This document shows positions 22,000-33,880 of a DNA stretch of 64,000 nucleotides, piece after piece. Origin of the DNA: Falciphora oryzae (Eukaryota; Ascomycota; Sordariomycetes; Magnaporthales; Magnaporthaceae). The notes under the pieces were generated by a model. That model was not told where the DNA came from. It searched no databases and saw only the letters and a list, made by a program, of their open reading frames with translations. A program made the translations under genes and the position numbers. The stretch spans positions 176,867 to 240,866 of the forward strand of contig JNVV01000064.1 in the NCBI GenBank assembly GCA_000733355.1, read 5' to 3'. Position 1 is the stretch's first letter; every line of letters starts with the position of its first letter.

Positions 22000-24900
22000 C
22001 AAAAACCCTAGCCGTAACAAACGTTAACTAATACCAGCATTTAATAATGGTATTACGGTACAAAGGAAAAAGGCTGCACGTTATAATCGATAGCGGGGCC
22101 TAAAGCAATTACCTTTCGCTAGAAGCAGCGAAAAGGTACGGCATTCCGGCAAAAAAAAAAAAACGCCGTATAGCTTAAAAATTGTGAAAAAAAAACCGGT
22201 TACATTTAACAATGGCCATATCGATAAAAAAATTAATTATTTTAAATTTCAATGCCAAAGGAAAAATTTCCGCGTTACTTTGGATATTATGGACATAAAA
22301 AGGGAAAACGTAATTTTAAGCATCCCCTAATTTAAAAAAAGCAACTTACGAATAGATTAGGTTACCGGCCAAATCTAATAAAAAAATTTATAAAACCCCG
22401 TAACGGTTTAACAACCCCAAACCCCGGACAGTAAACCTACGAAGCCACAAAAGGCAGCCACGACGGTAGCAAAACAAAGCAGTCAGCCCAAACAATCGGT
22501 ATCGACGGAATCGCAACTATTCACAAGCGACGTTAACTTTAAAAAACAAGCAAACCTCGTTATACGAATACGGAACGTCCCAAAAAAGTATTTCCAATAC
22601 TAGAAACTGTTTAAAAAAAACTTGGAAACAGTACTTCCGGAATATAAGCCATTCAACCACGAAATTAAACTTAAACCAAAAACATAGCTCAAATACCAAA
22701 AGCTATATTAATTAAACCAAAAACAGCAGGAAGTACTAAAGGAACAACTAAAAAAAGACCTGCTAAAGGGACTTATCAGGCCCTCCAACTCTCCTATTGG
22801 ATACGGGATACTGTTCGTACTAAAAAAAAACGGAAAAAAGCGGATATATATCAACTACCGACCGCTAAACGAAACAACCATTAAAAATCGATATCCTTTA
22901 CCTTTTATCGACGAATTACGGGACAAACTCAATAAAGCCAAATACTTTACGGCTTTAAACCTACGTAAAGCTTATAGCCTACTACGGATCAAAAAGGGTT
23001 AAAAATAAATAACAGCTTTTCGAACGAAATTTGGGGTTTTCGAATTTTTAATAATAACCTTCGGGCTTACTAATACGCCAGCCACATTCTAACAGATAAT
23101 CGACCACGTATTGCGAAAGTACTTTAATATTTTTATCCTTACATATTTGGACGATATTCTAATTTTTTCGGGAATATTAAAAAAATATAAAAAGCATATG
23201 CACAAAATGCTACAAAAGCTACAAAACGCTAAGCTTTTAATTAACCCAAAAAAATGTATGTAGCATACGCAAAAGGTCGTTTTCCTAAGTTTTGTTATTA
23301 CACCCGGAAAAGTTCGCATAAACCCTAAAAAGGTGCGCGAGGTTAAAAAATAACTTATACCTACAAACGTTAAAAAAATCTAAAGCTTCCTAAGGTTTAT
23401 AAACTTTTACCGACGGTTTATCCGCGACTTTAACAAAAAAGCTGCACCATTTACGAATTTTACTAAAAATAACACCCAATTCCATTAAAGGAAATAAAAA
23501 TAAAAAGCTTTCGAGCTATTACGGACAGCCGTTTCGCAAAAACTAATTTTAACTATACCAAACCCAAACAAACCCTTCGAAATAAAAACCGATGCGTTAA
23601 ATTTCGCAATCGGGGGATAATTTAAACAAAAAAACGAGCAAAAAAAGCTGCACCCTTGCGCCTTCTTTTTACAAAAACTCAATAAACCTAAGTTAAACTA
23701 TTAAATCCATAATAAAGAGCTTTTCGCTATTATTAAAGCGTTAAAAAAATGGAAACTTTACCTGTATAAAGCAAAGCATCAAATTGTGGTGCATACGGAC
23801 CATAAAAACCTATTACACTTCACTACCAGCAAAAACTTAAACAAACGGCAAATCCGGTAAAGTAAATTCCTCCAAGATTATAATATCCGGATCGAATACC
23901 GCAAAGGATCGGAAAACGGACGGGCGGACGCCTTTAATCGCCGATTAAACCACAAGGTTGATATTCCAAAAAAAACTCGTGTGATACTCGCCTAGGGCTT
24001 AAACGGATCTCTGGTCCCGGCGCAGCGGGTACTAGCAAAAACAGCTAGGTAAAAGGAATGGACTCCTAAAAGGATTCAGCAAATCCACGGGCAGTTGGCC
24101 TATAGCCACTAAAAAGTAACCAAAACATAAAAAAAGCTACGACAACACCACGGGTTTGTCGGAACTCGAACCAAAGTACAAAAAGCAATTAAAAATTGTA
24201 AAAACTGCGCAAAAAATAAAGCTAGCCGATATAAGCCTTATAAGTTATTGCAACCTTTGCTAGCGCCTAGCGAGGTATAGCAATATGTTATAACAAATTT
24301 CGTCGTTAAACTACCAAGGTCAAAAAAGCCCCTAACGAATGTTTGTTATAATAACATTTTAATAATAATAAATAGGCTTACCAAATATACCTTATTTTTA
24401 CCTTATAAAAAAGCAAACGATATTACGGAGTTAACGTACGTCTTTATCCGGCATATAATCGCAAAGCACGGAGTGCCAAAACATATCGTTACAAACAGGG
24501 ATAAGCTATTTACAAGCAAATTTTAACGCGCGCTTGTATCCAAGTTAAAAGCCAAGCACGCCTTATTAACAGCGTACCACCCGGAAACAAACAAACAAAC
24601 CAAACGAACGAACCAAACCATAAAACAGTACCTTCGCCACTACGTTAATTACAAACAAACGGACTGGGTACAACTGCTTCCTATAGCGCAGTTTGCGTAC
24701 AACAGCTCAAAACACGAAAGTACGGGGACCACACCGTTTTTTACAAACTACGGGTATACACCTACGGTATACAAAAAACCCAGGGCAGGACCACATGCCC
24801 CAGCAGCAAAAATCCAAATAACGGAACTTACTAAACTGCACAAAAATCTCCAAACAAAACTCAAAAAGCTACGGCAACAAATAGCCACGCAAACCAACAA

Positions 24901-25310
24901 AAAAAAATCAAAGGACTAACCTTTAAAAAAAAAGATAGCGTTTATCTTTTGCGCCGCAATATTAAAACGAAACGACCAAATAACAAACTGGATTACAAAA
25001 AGCTTGGGCTATTTAAAATAAAAAAGGTAATATCGAACGTTAACTACAAGTTACAACTCCCCCCAACCATGGAAATCCACCCAATTTTTCACGTCTCTTT
25101 GCTAAAACCAGCACCGCCTAATACAAAGAGCAACGAGTTAGTGGAAGTCGACCCAAACCAAAAGTGGGAGGTCGAAAAAATACTCGACGAAAGAAAGCAC
25201 TACCGCAAACGGCAGTACTTCGTCAAATGGGCAGGATTTAGCTACGAACACAATACGTAGGAAAACGAAACGAACTTTAGGAACTATTAGGAAGCGCTAA
25301 CGGAATACCA
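22000..25310 (+). pseudogene. Gypsy-A pol: protease, RT, RNase H, integrase, chromodomain
   Basis: The RT is recognisable at about 22700-23340, with INYRPLNETTIKNRYPLP and an intact catalytic YLDD (LTYLDDILIF near 23138-23160). RNase H starts near 23580 (KTDALNFAIGG). Integrase is at about 24050-24800, with a zinc-finger remnant (HHGFVGTR..NCKNCAKNKASRYKP), HGVPKHIVTNRDKLF and AYHPETNKQTKR. A chromodomain ends the protein at about 25140-25300 (WEVEKILDERKH, QYFVKWAGFSYE). Numerous TAA/TAG codons and at least one shift inactivate it. Confidence 0.9.
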
Positions 25311-25405
25311 GCGGGAGCGCTTGGCAAAAGGTTACTAAAAAAAAAAAAAAAAAAAGAAAAGCTAAGGAACCAACCGCCGGAATTCGACAATTGGTTCCCT
25401 AGCGA

Positions 25406-25477
25406 CGGTCTTGCCGGGATTCGAACCCGAAACCTTAGCAAAAGAAGCCAAAGCCACACCCAATGTGCTACAAAACC
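25406..25477 (-). tRNA. tRNA-Lys(CTT)-like gene or SINE head inside Gypsy-A
   Basis: On the minus strand a 71-nt segment plus discriminator folds as a tRNA. The 7-bp acceptor stem is GGTTTTG/CAAGACC with one wobble. The anticodon stem is TTGGC/GCTAA around the 7-nt loop TTCTTTT, giving anticodon CTT at canonical positions 34-36. The T arm has loop TTCGAAT and an exact B-box core GGTTCGAATCC. A near A-box (TAGCACATTGG) is present, but the D stem is imperfect. Downstream on the same strand are a hairpin (GGAACCAA 25366-25373 pairing with TTGGTTCC 25391-25398) and a long T tract (about 25336-25355) that could end Pol III transcription. It may be a decayed tRNA gene, a tRNA-derived SINE, or a captured tRNA. 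Confidence 0.5.
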
Positions 25478-25512
25478 TAAAAAAGTTATTAAAAACTCCA
25501 CAACTTACCCGA

Positions 25513-26073
25513 TTAAAGAAAAACACCTAGGTCGAAAGCAGGATTAACCTCGGGACCCGGCCAGTTTAGAAAAAAAGGCGACAACGGAGGAAAAAAAGGG
25601 GCAAACAGGGCAGAAAACGCAGTAAAGGCCTGCGTAACAGCTCTTTCAGCCTCCTCCCGCTCAATCCGCTCCAGCTCTTCCAAACTGTCGATACCCCGAC
25701 GTATCGCACGCATCTTTTTTTCCAACCACACCTTTTTCTGTTTTCGCAAACGTTTTATTTTTACGTTAATAAAGCGACGCTTTTCTTTAACAGCTTCCAA
25801 TTTAGCTTTACGTTATGTAAATTAATGCTAAAGCTTTTAAAATTGTATAAACGAAAGGCTTAATACGTCGCAGCAGGAACGGCCCTAACGGACACACTCC
25901 ACGCATCGGGAAAAGTCCTAAGGAAAAACCTCGCAACAGGAACGACCCAAAGCCTCGCAAAAAAAACAGGAAAGCATTTTAACTGAAGAAGAAATGAAGG
26001 CGGTAAGGAGGTTATCGCAACGAATAGTCGAACGCGCAATAGGAGTTTTTCGTTTTTGCACCCGATCCGACAT
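25513..26073 (-). pseudogene. Antisense Cys-rich coiled-coil ORF between Gypsy-A pol and 3' LTR
   Basis: From ATG 26073 one minus-strand frame can be followed for 187 codons to the stop at 25513. A basic N terminus (MSDRVQKRKTPIARS) is followed by two Cys clusters (SCFFCEALGRSCC, then RCVECVR.GRSCCD) spaced like a small zinc-binding module. Next come a Lys/Arg/Glu-rich coiled-coil-like stretch (RLRKQKKVWLEKKMRAI) and an EELERIEREE block. Several internal stops are TAG/TAA, consistent with RIP. The pattern CxxC..C..CxxC..G..CD plus coiled coil recalls small uncharacterised fungal proteins (from memory). It is antisense to the retroelement. Function unknown. Confidence 0.55.
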
Positions 26074-26551
26074 TCTGTCAAAAGCAAAAAAATGGGAGAT
26101 AGCAAAGAAAAAAAGTACTTACCACTAACAAAAGGAAAGGATAGCAGATATGGCCAAAGGGACTTGGCTTAAAAAAAGGGACCTAATATTACAACTATAC
26201 AAATAGCGGGGATAGGAGGCCTAGGTCAAACCCCGGGAAGGAAGCACCCTCAACCCCGCATTTGGAAAAGGAAAGGTTACGTAGAAAAACACGTAACCTC
26301 AAAGTGATATATCTAATATGCGACATAGCAAACATAGCACAGGACCTTAAAGTAATATGTCTAATATGTAACATAGCAGATATAGCACAAGTCCTTAAAG
26401 TAATATATCTAATATACGACATAAATAACAAAGTATAATTAAAAAAAAACGCTGGTTGGACCTTTGCAAACGCGCATCCGGTCAGCCCTTCGAAATAATC
26501 CAAATCTGACTTCAGAACCGGAATCCACGCATCCGACTCCCCCCCGAGCCG

Positions 26552-28250
26552 ATGCCGCAAGCGGCGCACGCCGGCGGCGCGGGGTTGGAATCGATAAAAA
26601 TCGATTCTGGCCTCGCGGCTAGCCGACACGCATTCGCGAACGACCCGCCCGACGCGCCTCAAAGCGCGTCGGGAAGCAGGACCTCCCCCGACCCGGAACC
26701 GCATCGCAACCGCCAAAAAACTAACCTATTAGAAATCAAAAACAAACTAAAGCCCCTTATAATTCGTAGCAAGCTGCCGGAAATCCTGCAACTAATCAAA
26801 AAGCTAATTAACACCGAAACCGAAGCGGTAGCGGCGCGCCAACGCGACGCAGCCAAAAACGGACCGATTACGACAAAAACCCTCGAAACATTTAAAATCG
26901 ACATTTTTACCGAAATAAAAAACGCCCTCGCCGGTAACAGCAAAAAGTCCTACGCCGCCGCAACGTCCCACGGGCTAGCGCCCGGGGGACGGAACGCACC
27001 CGAACCGAACCCCCTCCGACAAAACACCTTCCACCCCCCACCCCGATTCATCCCGGCCAAATTGGAGCGAAAAGTTACGATCGCCGTAGGAAAAATGCCC
27101 CCTCCGCTAAAGGGTAGATCATACGAAAAGATACTACAAACGGTCCGGACCCACATCGGGGACGGACCGAAGGGCATACGCACCCTACCAAACGGTAACG
27201 TAGTGGTTACATTTACGAACAGCGCGGAGGAATACAAAAAAAGGACGGCGTAAATTAAAGCCGTATTCGGGGACCAAGCCCAGCTTCGGGAACGAACCGT
27301 AAACGTAGTGATTCGAGGCTTCAAAATGGGAACTTTCCTTACGGACCCGGAAAAACTAACGACAGCCCTAAACGCCGAAAATAAAAACGCGAACATACGG
27401 TCGGTTTACGTCTAGCCCCCGAAAAACAACATAAAATACGCGATCGTACTAGCCAAAATCGGGAACGCGTCAGCAACGGACCTATGCTGCATATAAGGAG
27501 TTGCACACCGGGCGGAAATCTACAACTGCGAACCATACGCTTTAAAGTCGAAAGCAACCCAATGCTTCAACTGCTACTAATGGGGATACAAACAAAAGTT
27601 CTGCTATAAACCGAGCCGGTGCCTTTACTACGCCGGGCCGAAGCACCAAAAAAGCGAAACGGAATGCGCGGCGCACCCCAAACAAGCGGCGGAAAGGCCG
27701 AAGTGCGTAAACTGCGACGGACCGCACCCGGCGTTCCGCCGGAGCTGCGGCACCGCGCAACAAGCAATTAAGAAAGCTAGGGAGGCGTACAAGAACAGGC
27801 CGAAAAGGTTCGCCTTGGAAACCGGAGGGTTTAGGGCCAGCTAAACAACGAACATCCCGCTATTCCAAAACCGCATAATAGCCGGCATCGGAGCGGGAAC
27901 GAGCCCTAACAAAAGACAAAAAACAAACGGAAAAAAAAAGACAACACCGACGCCAACAGGAAAACGACCGGTGGGGAAACCCCCGGGATCGACATTACTA
28001 AAGGGCCGGACACTTACCAGGCCGCCACCGGCGGCGGGCGCCCGGTATCAGCAAACCATAATAAAAACGGGGGTTAAAAATAGCTCCCCGTTATCGAAGC
28101 CCCTAATAACTACGGACGAACAAATATAAGCGGCCACGGCAAAACAAATGAACTTCCCCCCCTCCTTATCCGAACCGACCCCGACCATGACGAGCGCAGT
28201 CACCTTTGGAAGCCAGCAACGAGCCGCCGAATCCATATGGTAATTTCTAT
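26552..28250 (+). pseudogene. LINE ORF1 (gag-like, zinc-knuckle RNA-binding protein)
   Basis: Opens at 26552 and reads through as one frame with TAA/TAG interruptions. Around 27560-27760 are the consecutive zinc knuckles characteristic of Tad-type ORF1: QCFNCY.WGYKQKFC, SRCLYYAGPKH and PKCVNCDGPHPAFRRSC. Some cysteines are already lost. Confidence 0.8.
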
Positions 28251-31200
28251 ACTATATTAAAACATAGGGAAGGGTAGCAGCCGGGGAAATACCCCCTTTT
28301 TCAATAAAAAACAGTACGACATAATCGCTATCCAGGAACCGGAGCTGGATAGGCACGGAGACTTTAAAAAGCCAGCAGGCTGCCAATACGAAATAGTATA
28401 CTACCAAACGAACACAAAGTCCAACGCGGCGTTATACGTACATTAAAAACTCGACCCCGTTTCGTGGTCGAGCTGAAGCGGATATAACTAGGCAGCAATT
28501 ACATTATAATTACCAGTCGGAAATATAAACATTTATTCGATATATTCACTAAACCCCAAAACCCCAGGAGTATGGAACATACCACTTTAAAAAATCACCA
28601 CGTACCTACCCCGGTAGCACGCCGTACTAGTGGGGGATTTTAACCTCCACTACCCAATATAGGATATATACAACAAAAAAAACGAAAAAACCGAAACACT
28701 TCTAACGCTAGCGAAACGGTGGAGCTTTAAATTCGCCACGCTATACGGCGAAGTTACAAAAAAACGAAAAGGGGAAAAGGAAAACACGATAAACCACGCC
28801 TGGGTTTTAAACTCGTTAGTCGTTTATTACGAAGGAAGAAACCCAAAGATAGGAAGGTCTAACCACCACCCACAAGTAATTAGGATCGAGATAGGGCAGG
28901 AACCGCTCCGGCAACGCCAAACCGAAAGCTGGGTATGGAAAGAGGTCGATACCGACCTAAAAAACGATAAAAAAAAGGCCTTATACCTCGCGGAACAATT
29001 TATCCAAACAAGCGATATCACTATAAAGGAGGAACTAAATAAAGCCGTTAACGCGCTAATAAAACAGCTTACTAAAGTCGCAAACGAACTGGCACCGAAG
29101 CGCAAGGCGGCAACCAAGTTTAAACCAGCACCTTATTGGATAACTAAACTGACGACATTGTTAAAGGAAACGAAACGGTGCTAGCGCGAATACACCCGGG
29201 ATAAGACACAAACAAGCTACGACAAATTAAAGGAAGTAGACAAGGCCTTTATTAAGGAAAAAAGGAAGGCCGCAAACGCACATTAGAAAGGGTTTATTAA
29301 GGACATATCAAAAAATCGTGAAGCTACGTTTTGAAACGTCGAAAAGTGGGCAAAACTAAAAAGCCACCGCAGGCGAGACCCCACCAGGCTACCGGACCTG
29401 GCCCGCCCCGGGCTAGGACTGGGGGAAGCAAATACATACGAAGAAAAAGCGAGTATCTTAACGACCAAATTCTACCCCAACCCCCCTGCAAACCTTTCCG
29501 ATATCGAAAATACATCGTTCGAAGACGAGACGTTCGAAAACGCTTTCGAAATAGACAACAGCGTGGACGAGGACGGTAGCGCGGTGCACCAGGTCCTGTC
29601 CCGGGTTAGGAACTGGAAAGCCCCAAAGCCTAACAACCTACCGAATGGATTACTAAAAGCGTACGGCGAACCTTGCTGGCAGGCATTATCAAAGCTGGCA
29701 AACGCCAGCTTCGAATTCAAATATTTCCCAAAGCGGTTCCGGGAAGCACTTACGGTTATAATCCCTAAGCCCGAAAAAACAATTACGGAAAGGAAAACGG
29801 CAAGGGGCTGGAAACCGATAGCACTCCTGTTTTCGATTTCGAAAGTTTTTAAAGCTATTATAGGATAAAACATCGCTACCGAGGCGGAAGCGAAAGGACT
29901 CCTACCCGATAGCCAGATGGGAAACAGAGCCAACCGGAACATAGAACTAGCAATCCGATAAATTACGGAGTCGGTGATTATAGCGTGGAACTATGGCGTT
30001 ACCGCATCGTTACTGCAGCTGGACCTCTTAAGCGCCTTTAACAGCGTAAACCACGTGAGGCTTTTAGATATATTAAAAAAACAGGGGTTCCTACTAAAGA
30101 TAGTGAAATGGATTAAAAGCTGGCTTACAGGGAGGACGGCACGTTTCCGGTTCGATGGAGATACGTTAGCAACAATCCCAGTCCATGCGGGAGTACTTTA
30201 AAGGTCGCCCCTATCACCCATTTTATTTATCCTTTACATCGCGTTATTATATAAAGAGCTGGAAACGATACCGGGAATTACGGTCGTTGGCTTCGCTAAC
30301 GACACAAACCTTTTGGCCACAGCCGGAACCACGGCGGAAACGTGCCACCTCCTTACACGCGCGTAGGAAGTATGCCAAAAATAGGCAGCCAAAACAGGAA
30401 TATCTTTTAACGCAGCAAAGACGGAGCTAATCCATTTCTCCAAAACGCCAAACCCGTCCCGGGTTCGGCTAAGTGACAACGAGGTTGCACCAAACGAATC
30501 TGCAAAATTCCTAAAGGTTTAGCTCGACCGAAAATTAAACTTCCAGGCACATTTGGAAAAGGCTAAAAGCAAATAGGAACGACAATAGCTAGCTTTAACC
30601 AAACTCGCGGCGGCAACGTAAAAGAGCAGCCTCGCTAAAGCAAAACAACTATACGCGGTGGTATACCGCAACGCGCTGGCGTATGGAACAACGGCGTTCC
30701 ACCTACCAACGGAAATTAAAGGACGGCCCCAAAGCGTTATTAAAAAGCTTGCGAAAGAACAGCGGGCCTATTTAAGGGTAGTAGCGGGGGCATACCGAAC
30801 GACATCCCTAGCGCATTTAAAAACAAAAACCTACACCCCACCCTTGGATTTATACCTAAACGAAAAGGTGCTTAATACTAAAAAAAGATAAAAAGATACT
30901 AGGATAACGGAAATAGTAAACAAAGCTACCGAAAAAATAGCGGAATGGCTCCGACTTAATAGGTTTAGGCAATTTAAAAAAAAACCGCACCCACACAGCG
31001 GGATTGCGAAAAAAAAATGGGCAACAAAATGGGACAGGAACGATATAAAACCGGAACTACGCCGGCGCGAGCTAAGCTCCGAAAACAACTGGAAGCTACG
31101 TAATAAATACAAAAGGCATTGGAACCCAAACGTTACCTTTAAATGGAAACTTAAAGCGAAATGCGCGGCTGAAACCGCTAGGAGGGCGAACCGACACCGG

Positions 31201-31480
31201 GGCACCTGCCCCGCTAACGACGCCCAATTTACGGAGGAAGTCCTAAAGTATTACGAAAAGCTGCCAAAAACCCACAGCTCCCTGGCAATCCAAATTCGCA
31301 TAAAAAAATTAGGATTGAATGCTTTCCTTTTTAGCAGAAATGTACCCGACGCGGTAACGCCCCTATGCGAATGCGGGAGCGGGTAGAAAGAAATAGCATA
31401 GTACGTGTTAACATAATGTGCCAAATGGGATTAGGCGCGGACCGGTACCGGCTTGGATTTGGTTTTAAACCGAAAAGCAT
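28250..31480 (+). pseudogene. LINE ORF2 (endonuclease and reverse transcriptase)
   Basis: The RT is clear from about 29560: LSRVRNWKAPKPNNLPNGLL, FREALTVIIPKPEK, GWKPIALLFSISKVFKAII, QLDLLSAFNSVNH. The catalytic FADD box reads FAND (30291-30302), a GAC-to-AAC change matching RIP. A C-terminal Cys-containing segment (CECGSG) is near 31370. The upstream endonuclease part is recognisable only weakly because of frame breaks and stops. Confidence 0.83.
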
Positions 31481-31499
31481 ATTTCGAAATGTGGGAAAA

Positions 31500-33880
31500 A
31501 AGCGAAAAAATATACGCGATCGTATTAAAAATAATATTTCGTATAAAGAGATTATTAGATTTTAAGGCAGCGAAAAAGTTAAAGCGTATCGAAAAGGAGA
31601 AAAAAACGGCAACGCGATAAACAAAACGCTATTAAGCCGGACTAAAACACCTACCGGAAGCCGTATAAAAAAAAACGCCGAACGAAAGCACCAAAAAAAA
31701 GGATAAAAAAAAAAATAAAACCAGGATAGGGACCGAACCGCACCAGAAACGAAGCTATCACTTATCGTCGTTATCATTACCCTCGTTATCCATATCCCGA
31801 AACATTTCATTAGCAACCTTTTCCTAGGCATCCCGAAGGTATTTATCAAAGGTATCGGGGACTTTCAACTTTTTATCGAGCATTTCGAACTAGCAAAGGA
31901 AAAACGGTTAGCGGGCCGGAACAAAAACGGAAAAGAAGCGAAACGAAGGGACGTACGCGGAACTTGGCACGCTCCAAAGCCAACTTCTCCATTTTCAAAC
32001 GATTAAACTAATCCCATTGGGAAACCAAAGCGGAAACCCAGCCAAAAAAAGCCTAAGCTGGAGGAACCATATTGCCGGACGGGAACCGGACCAAAGCAAA
32101 GCTACCACCGGCAACGGAGGAAAAGACATTGCCTAAGCCGATAAGAAACGGAGAGGGACGGGAAAAACCCGAACCAAAAGGGATACCGGAACGTTTGCCA
32201 AAATCCTTCGCAACGCGCAAGTAGGCGGCGATAGCGTTAACTAAAACGCTGTAAACTTTTTATTACAAACAAACAACTAGGGTTAGCTAAAGAAACGCCG
32301 GAATTAGGGCGGAACAAAGGCGGGACAAACCCGAGCACAAATCTCCTTAGCGGGAGACGCGACGTCGAAGGCAGCTTTATCTTTAGGCAGGATAAAGATA
32401 TATTTGGTATGCGCTTTAAGCACATAGGCGACGGCTTTTTCGGTTCCGACGGGAGGTTACCGGGTCGTAAGCGAAACGGAATCGGGAAAAGAAAGGAATG
32501 GAGGAGGAAAACTTACCTGCTAGTAGAAGCCGCGAAAAACGCTGTAAAAAGCGCAGGTTAAACCCTTAGTGTTTACGAAAAGAAGGTCAGCACCAAATAG
32601 GGAACGGAGCGGAAGAGGGACGCATTCGACCGGTAGCTGCAGGCCCGGATGGCGCCGGTACTTTCGGTGCCGTTCGCTAAGCGCTAAAAGCAACCAACAT
32701 AAATGGTAACCTTGGGATTAAAAGAAAAGTCAGCAAAACGACGGGGAAAAGAGCCGGAAAAGGAGCGGCAACGTACGACTTTAGCTGCAAATATAAGACG
32801 TAACCTAAAGGAACCTTTAAAGCGGCGCTATATTCTACCTGATGGTAGAGGCGATACGGCTACAAAATAACGGAGTCAGCGAAAAGAGCGCAAACGTGAG
32901 TGAAGCGGGAGAGGAACGCTTACGGCTTTAAAGCGAGGATTGACGGATTCGGGGACCTCGTCGCCGCCGTCGTTCTAACGCGGAGAAATAGGCGCGGCAA
33001 ACATAGTGGAGGAGCCGAAAGAAAAAACCGAAGCAAAGGAGATACCGGCAAGGTAAAGGTACGATCGCGTGCAAGAAAGCAGTGGCAGGTGTGGTAGTGG
33101 TGGTGGTAATAAGGGTGAAAAAGGAAGGAAGGGAAAGAAAAAAACCTGGAGGAAAGAAGCCTATTTGTAAGCAGGGAAAGCGGGGCGGCACCGGGCCGCA
33201 GGAGGAAGGTGGAAAAAAGGTAACAGATCCGGAAGGCACGACTAATACCGTCGATGACATAGCGAGAAGCCACACCGGGCCCGAAACCTACGAGGACAAA
33301 AACGATGGCGTAACATAAGGCAAACCACAAAGCCGGAACCGACCCGCAACTACGGAGGAGATTTCCCGAGGTGGAGCTAAAAGCACCGTCCAGGAACCGG
33401 CCACCTCGGCCGAAGAAGGTGATTTACCCCAAATTACAAACACAACAAACACACCGGGAAGCAAAAGCGGGCCGCCAGCGGCCCGGTTACTTCGGGGCAA
33501 CAGCTGTCAACCAATAAAGGGACAGCCCCAATAGCGCCGCCTCGCCCGGAGGAAAGGGCGAGGCGGTAACGCCCCGGCCGCGGCACGATTTCCTTGCGTC
33601 ACCACATCACAATCACCCTTTTCCTTAAATCTACCTTTTTCCTTAAGTCACCCACAATCACAAAGACGCTTTCGCGTAAAGACCCTTAAAAAGCAGGCGT
33701 GGGAAGAAAAGCAAACGGCAGCATTGTTTAACACAGGAAGCACCGTATACGAAGAGCAGACATGGTTTTTCCGCCCAGGAGGCGGGCCGCTAGCGACCCG
33801 CCGCCAAGGGTTTTTACATGTACACTAGAAGAGGGACCGAGGTCTAATTAGACAGAACGGAGTATAACTAAATAAATAAT
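31500..33880 (+). other. LINE 3' region with GC-rich hairpins
   Basis: About 2.3 kb without a supported gene, ending at the LINE 3' terminus. From about 32,900 the sequence is markedly less AT-rich. It contains strong hairpins: a perfect 11-bp stem CCGCCTCGCCC/GGGCGAGGCGG near 33538-33568, and GC-rich inverted repeats near 33469-33485 and 33780-33803. Short reading frames here show no domain. Confidence 0.45.

Larger units (their letters stand above)
26424..33880 (+). mobile_element. Tad-like non-LTR retrotransposon (LINE) inserted in the Gypsy-A 3' LTR
   Basis: 7457 bp flanked by a 13-bp target duplication AATATACGACATA (26411-26423 and 33881-33893). The 3' end is AT-rich (AACTAAATAAATAAT). 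ORF1 has retroviral-type zinc knuckles, and ORF2 carries endonuclease and RT regions in the order typical of the fungal Tad clade. It is RIPed in the coding part. Confidence 0.9.

Noticed and set aside
32900..33320. Plus-strand frames in the LINE 3' region as genes
   Set aside because: Purine-rich low complexity, no domain, and within the bounds of the LINE.
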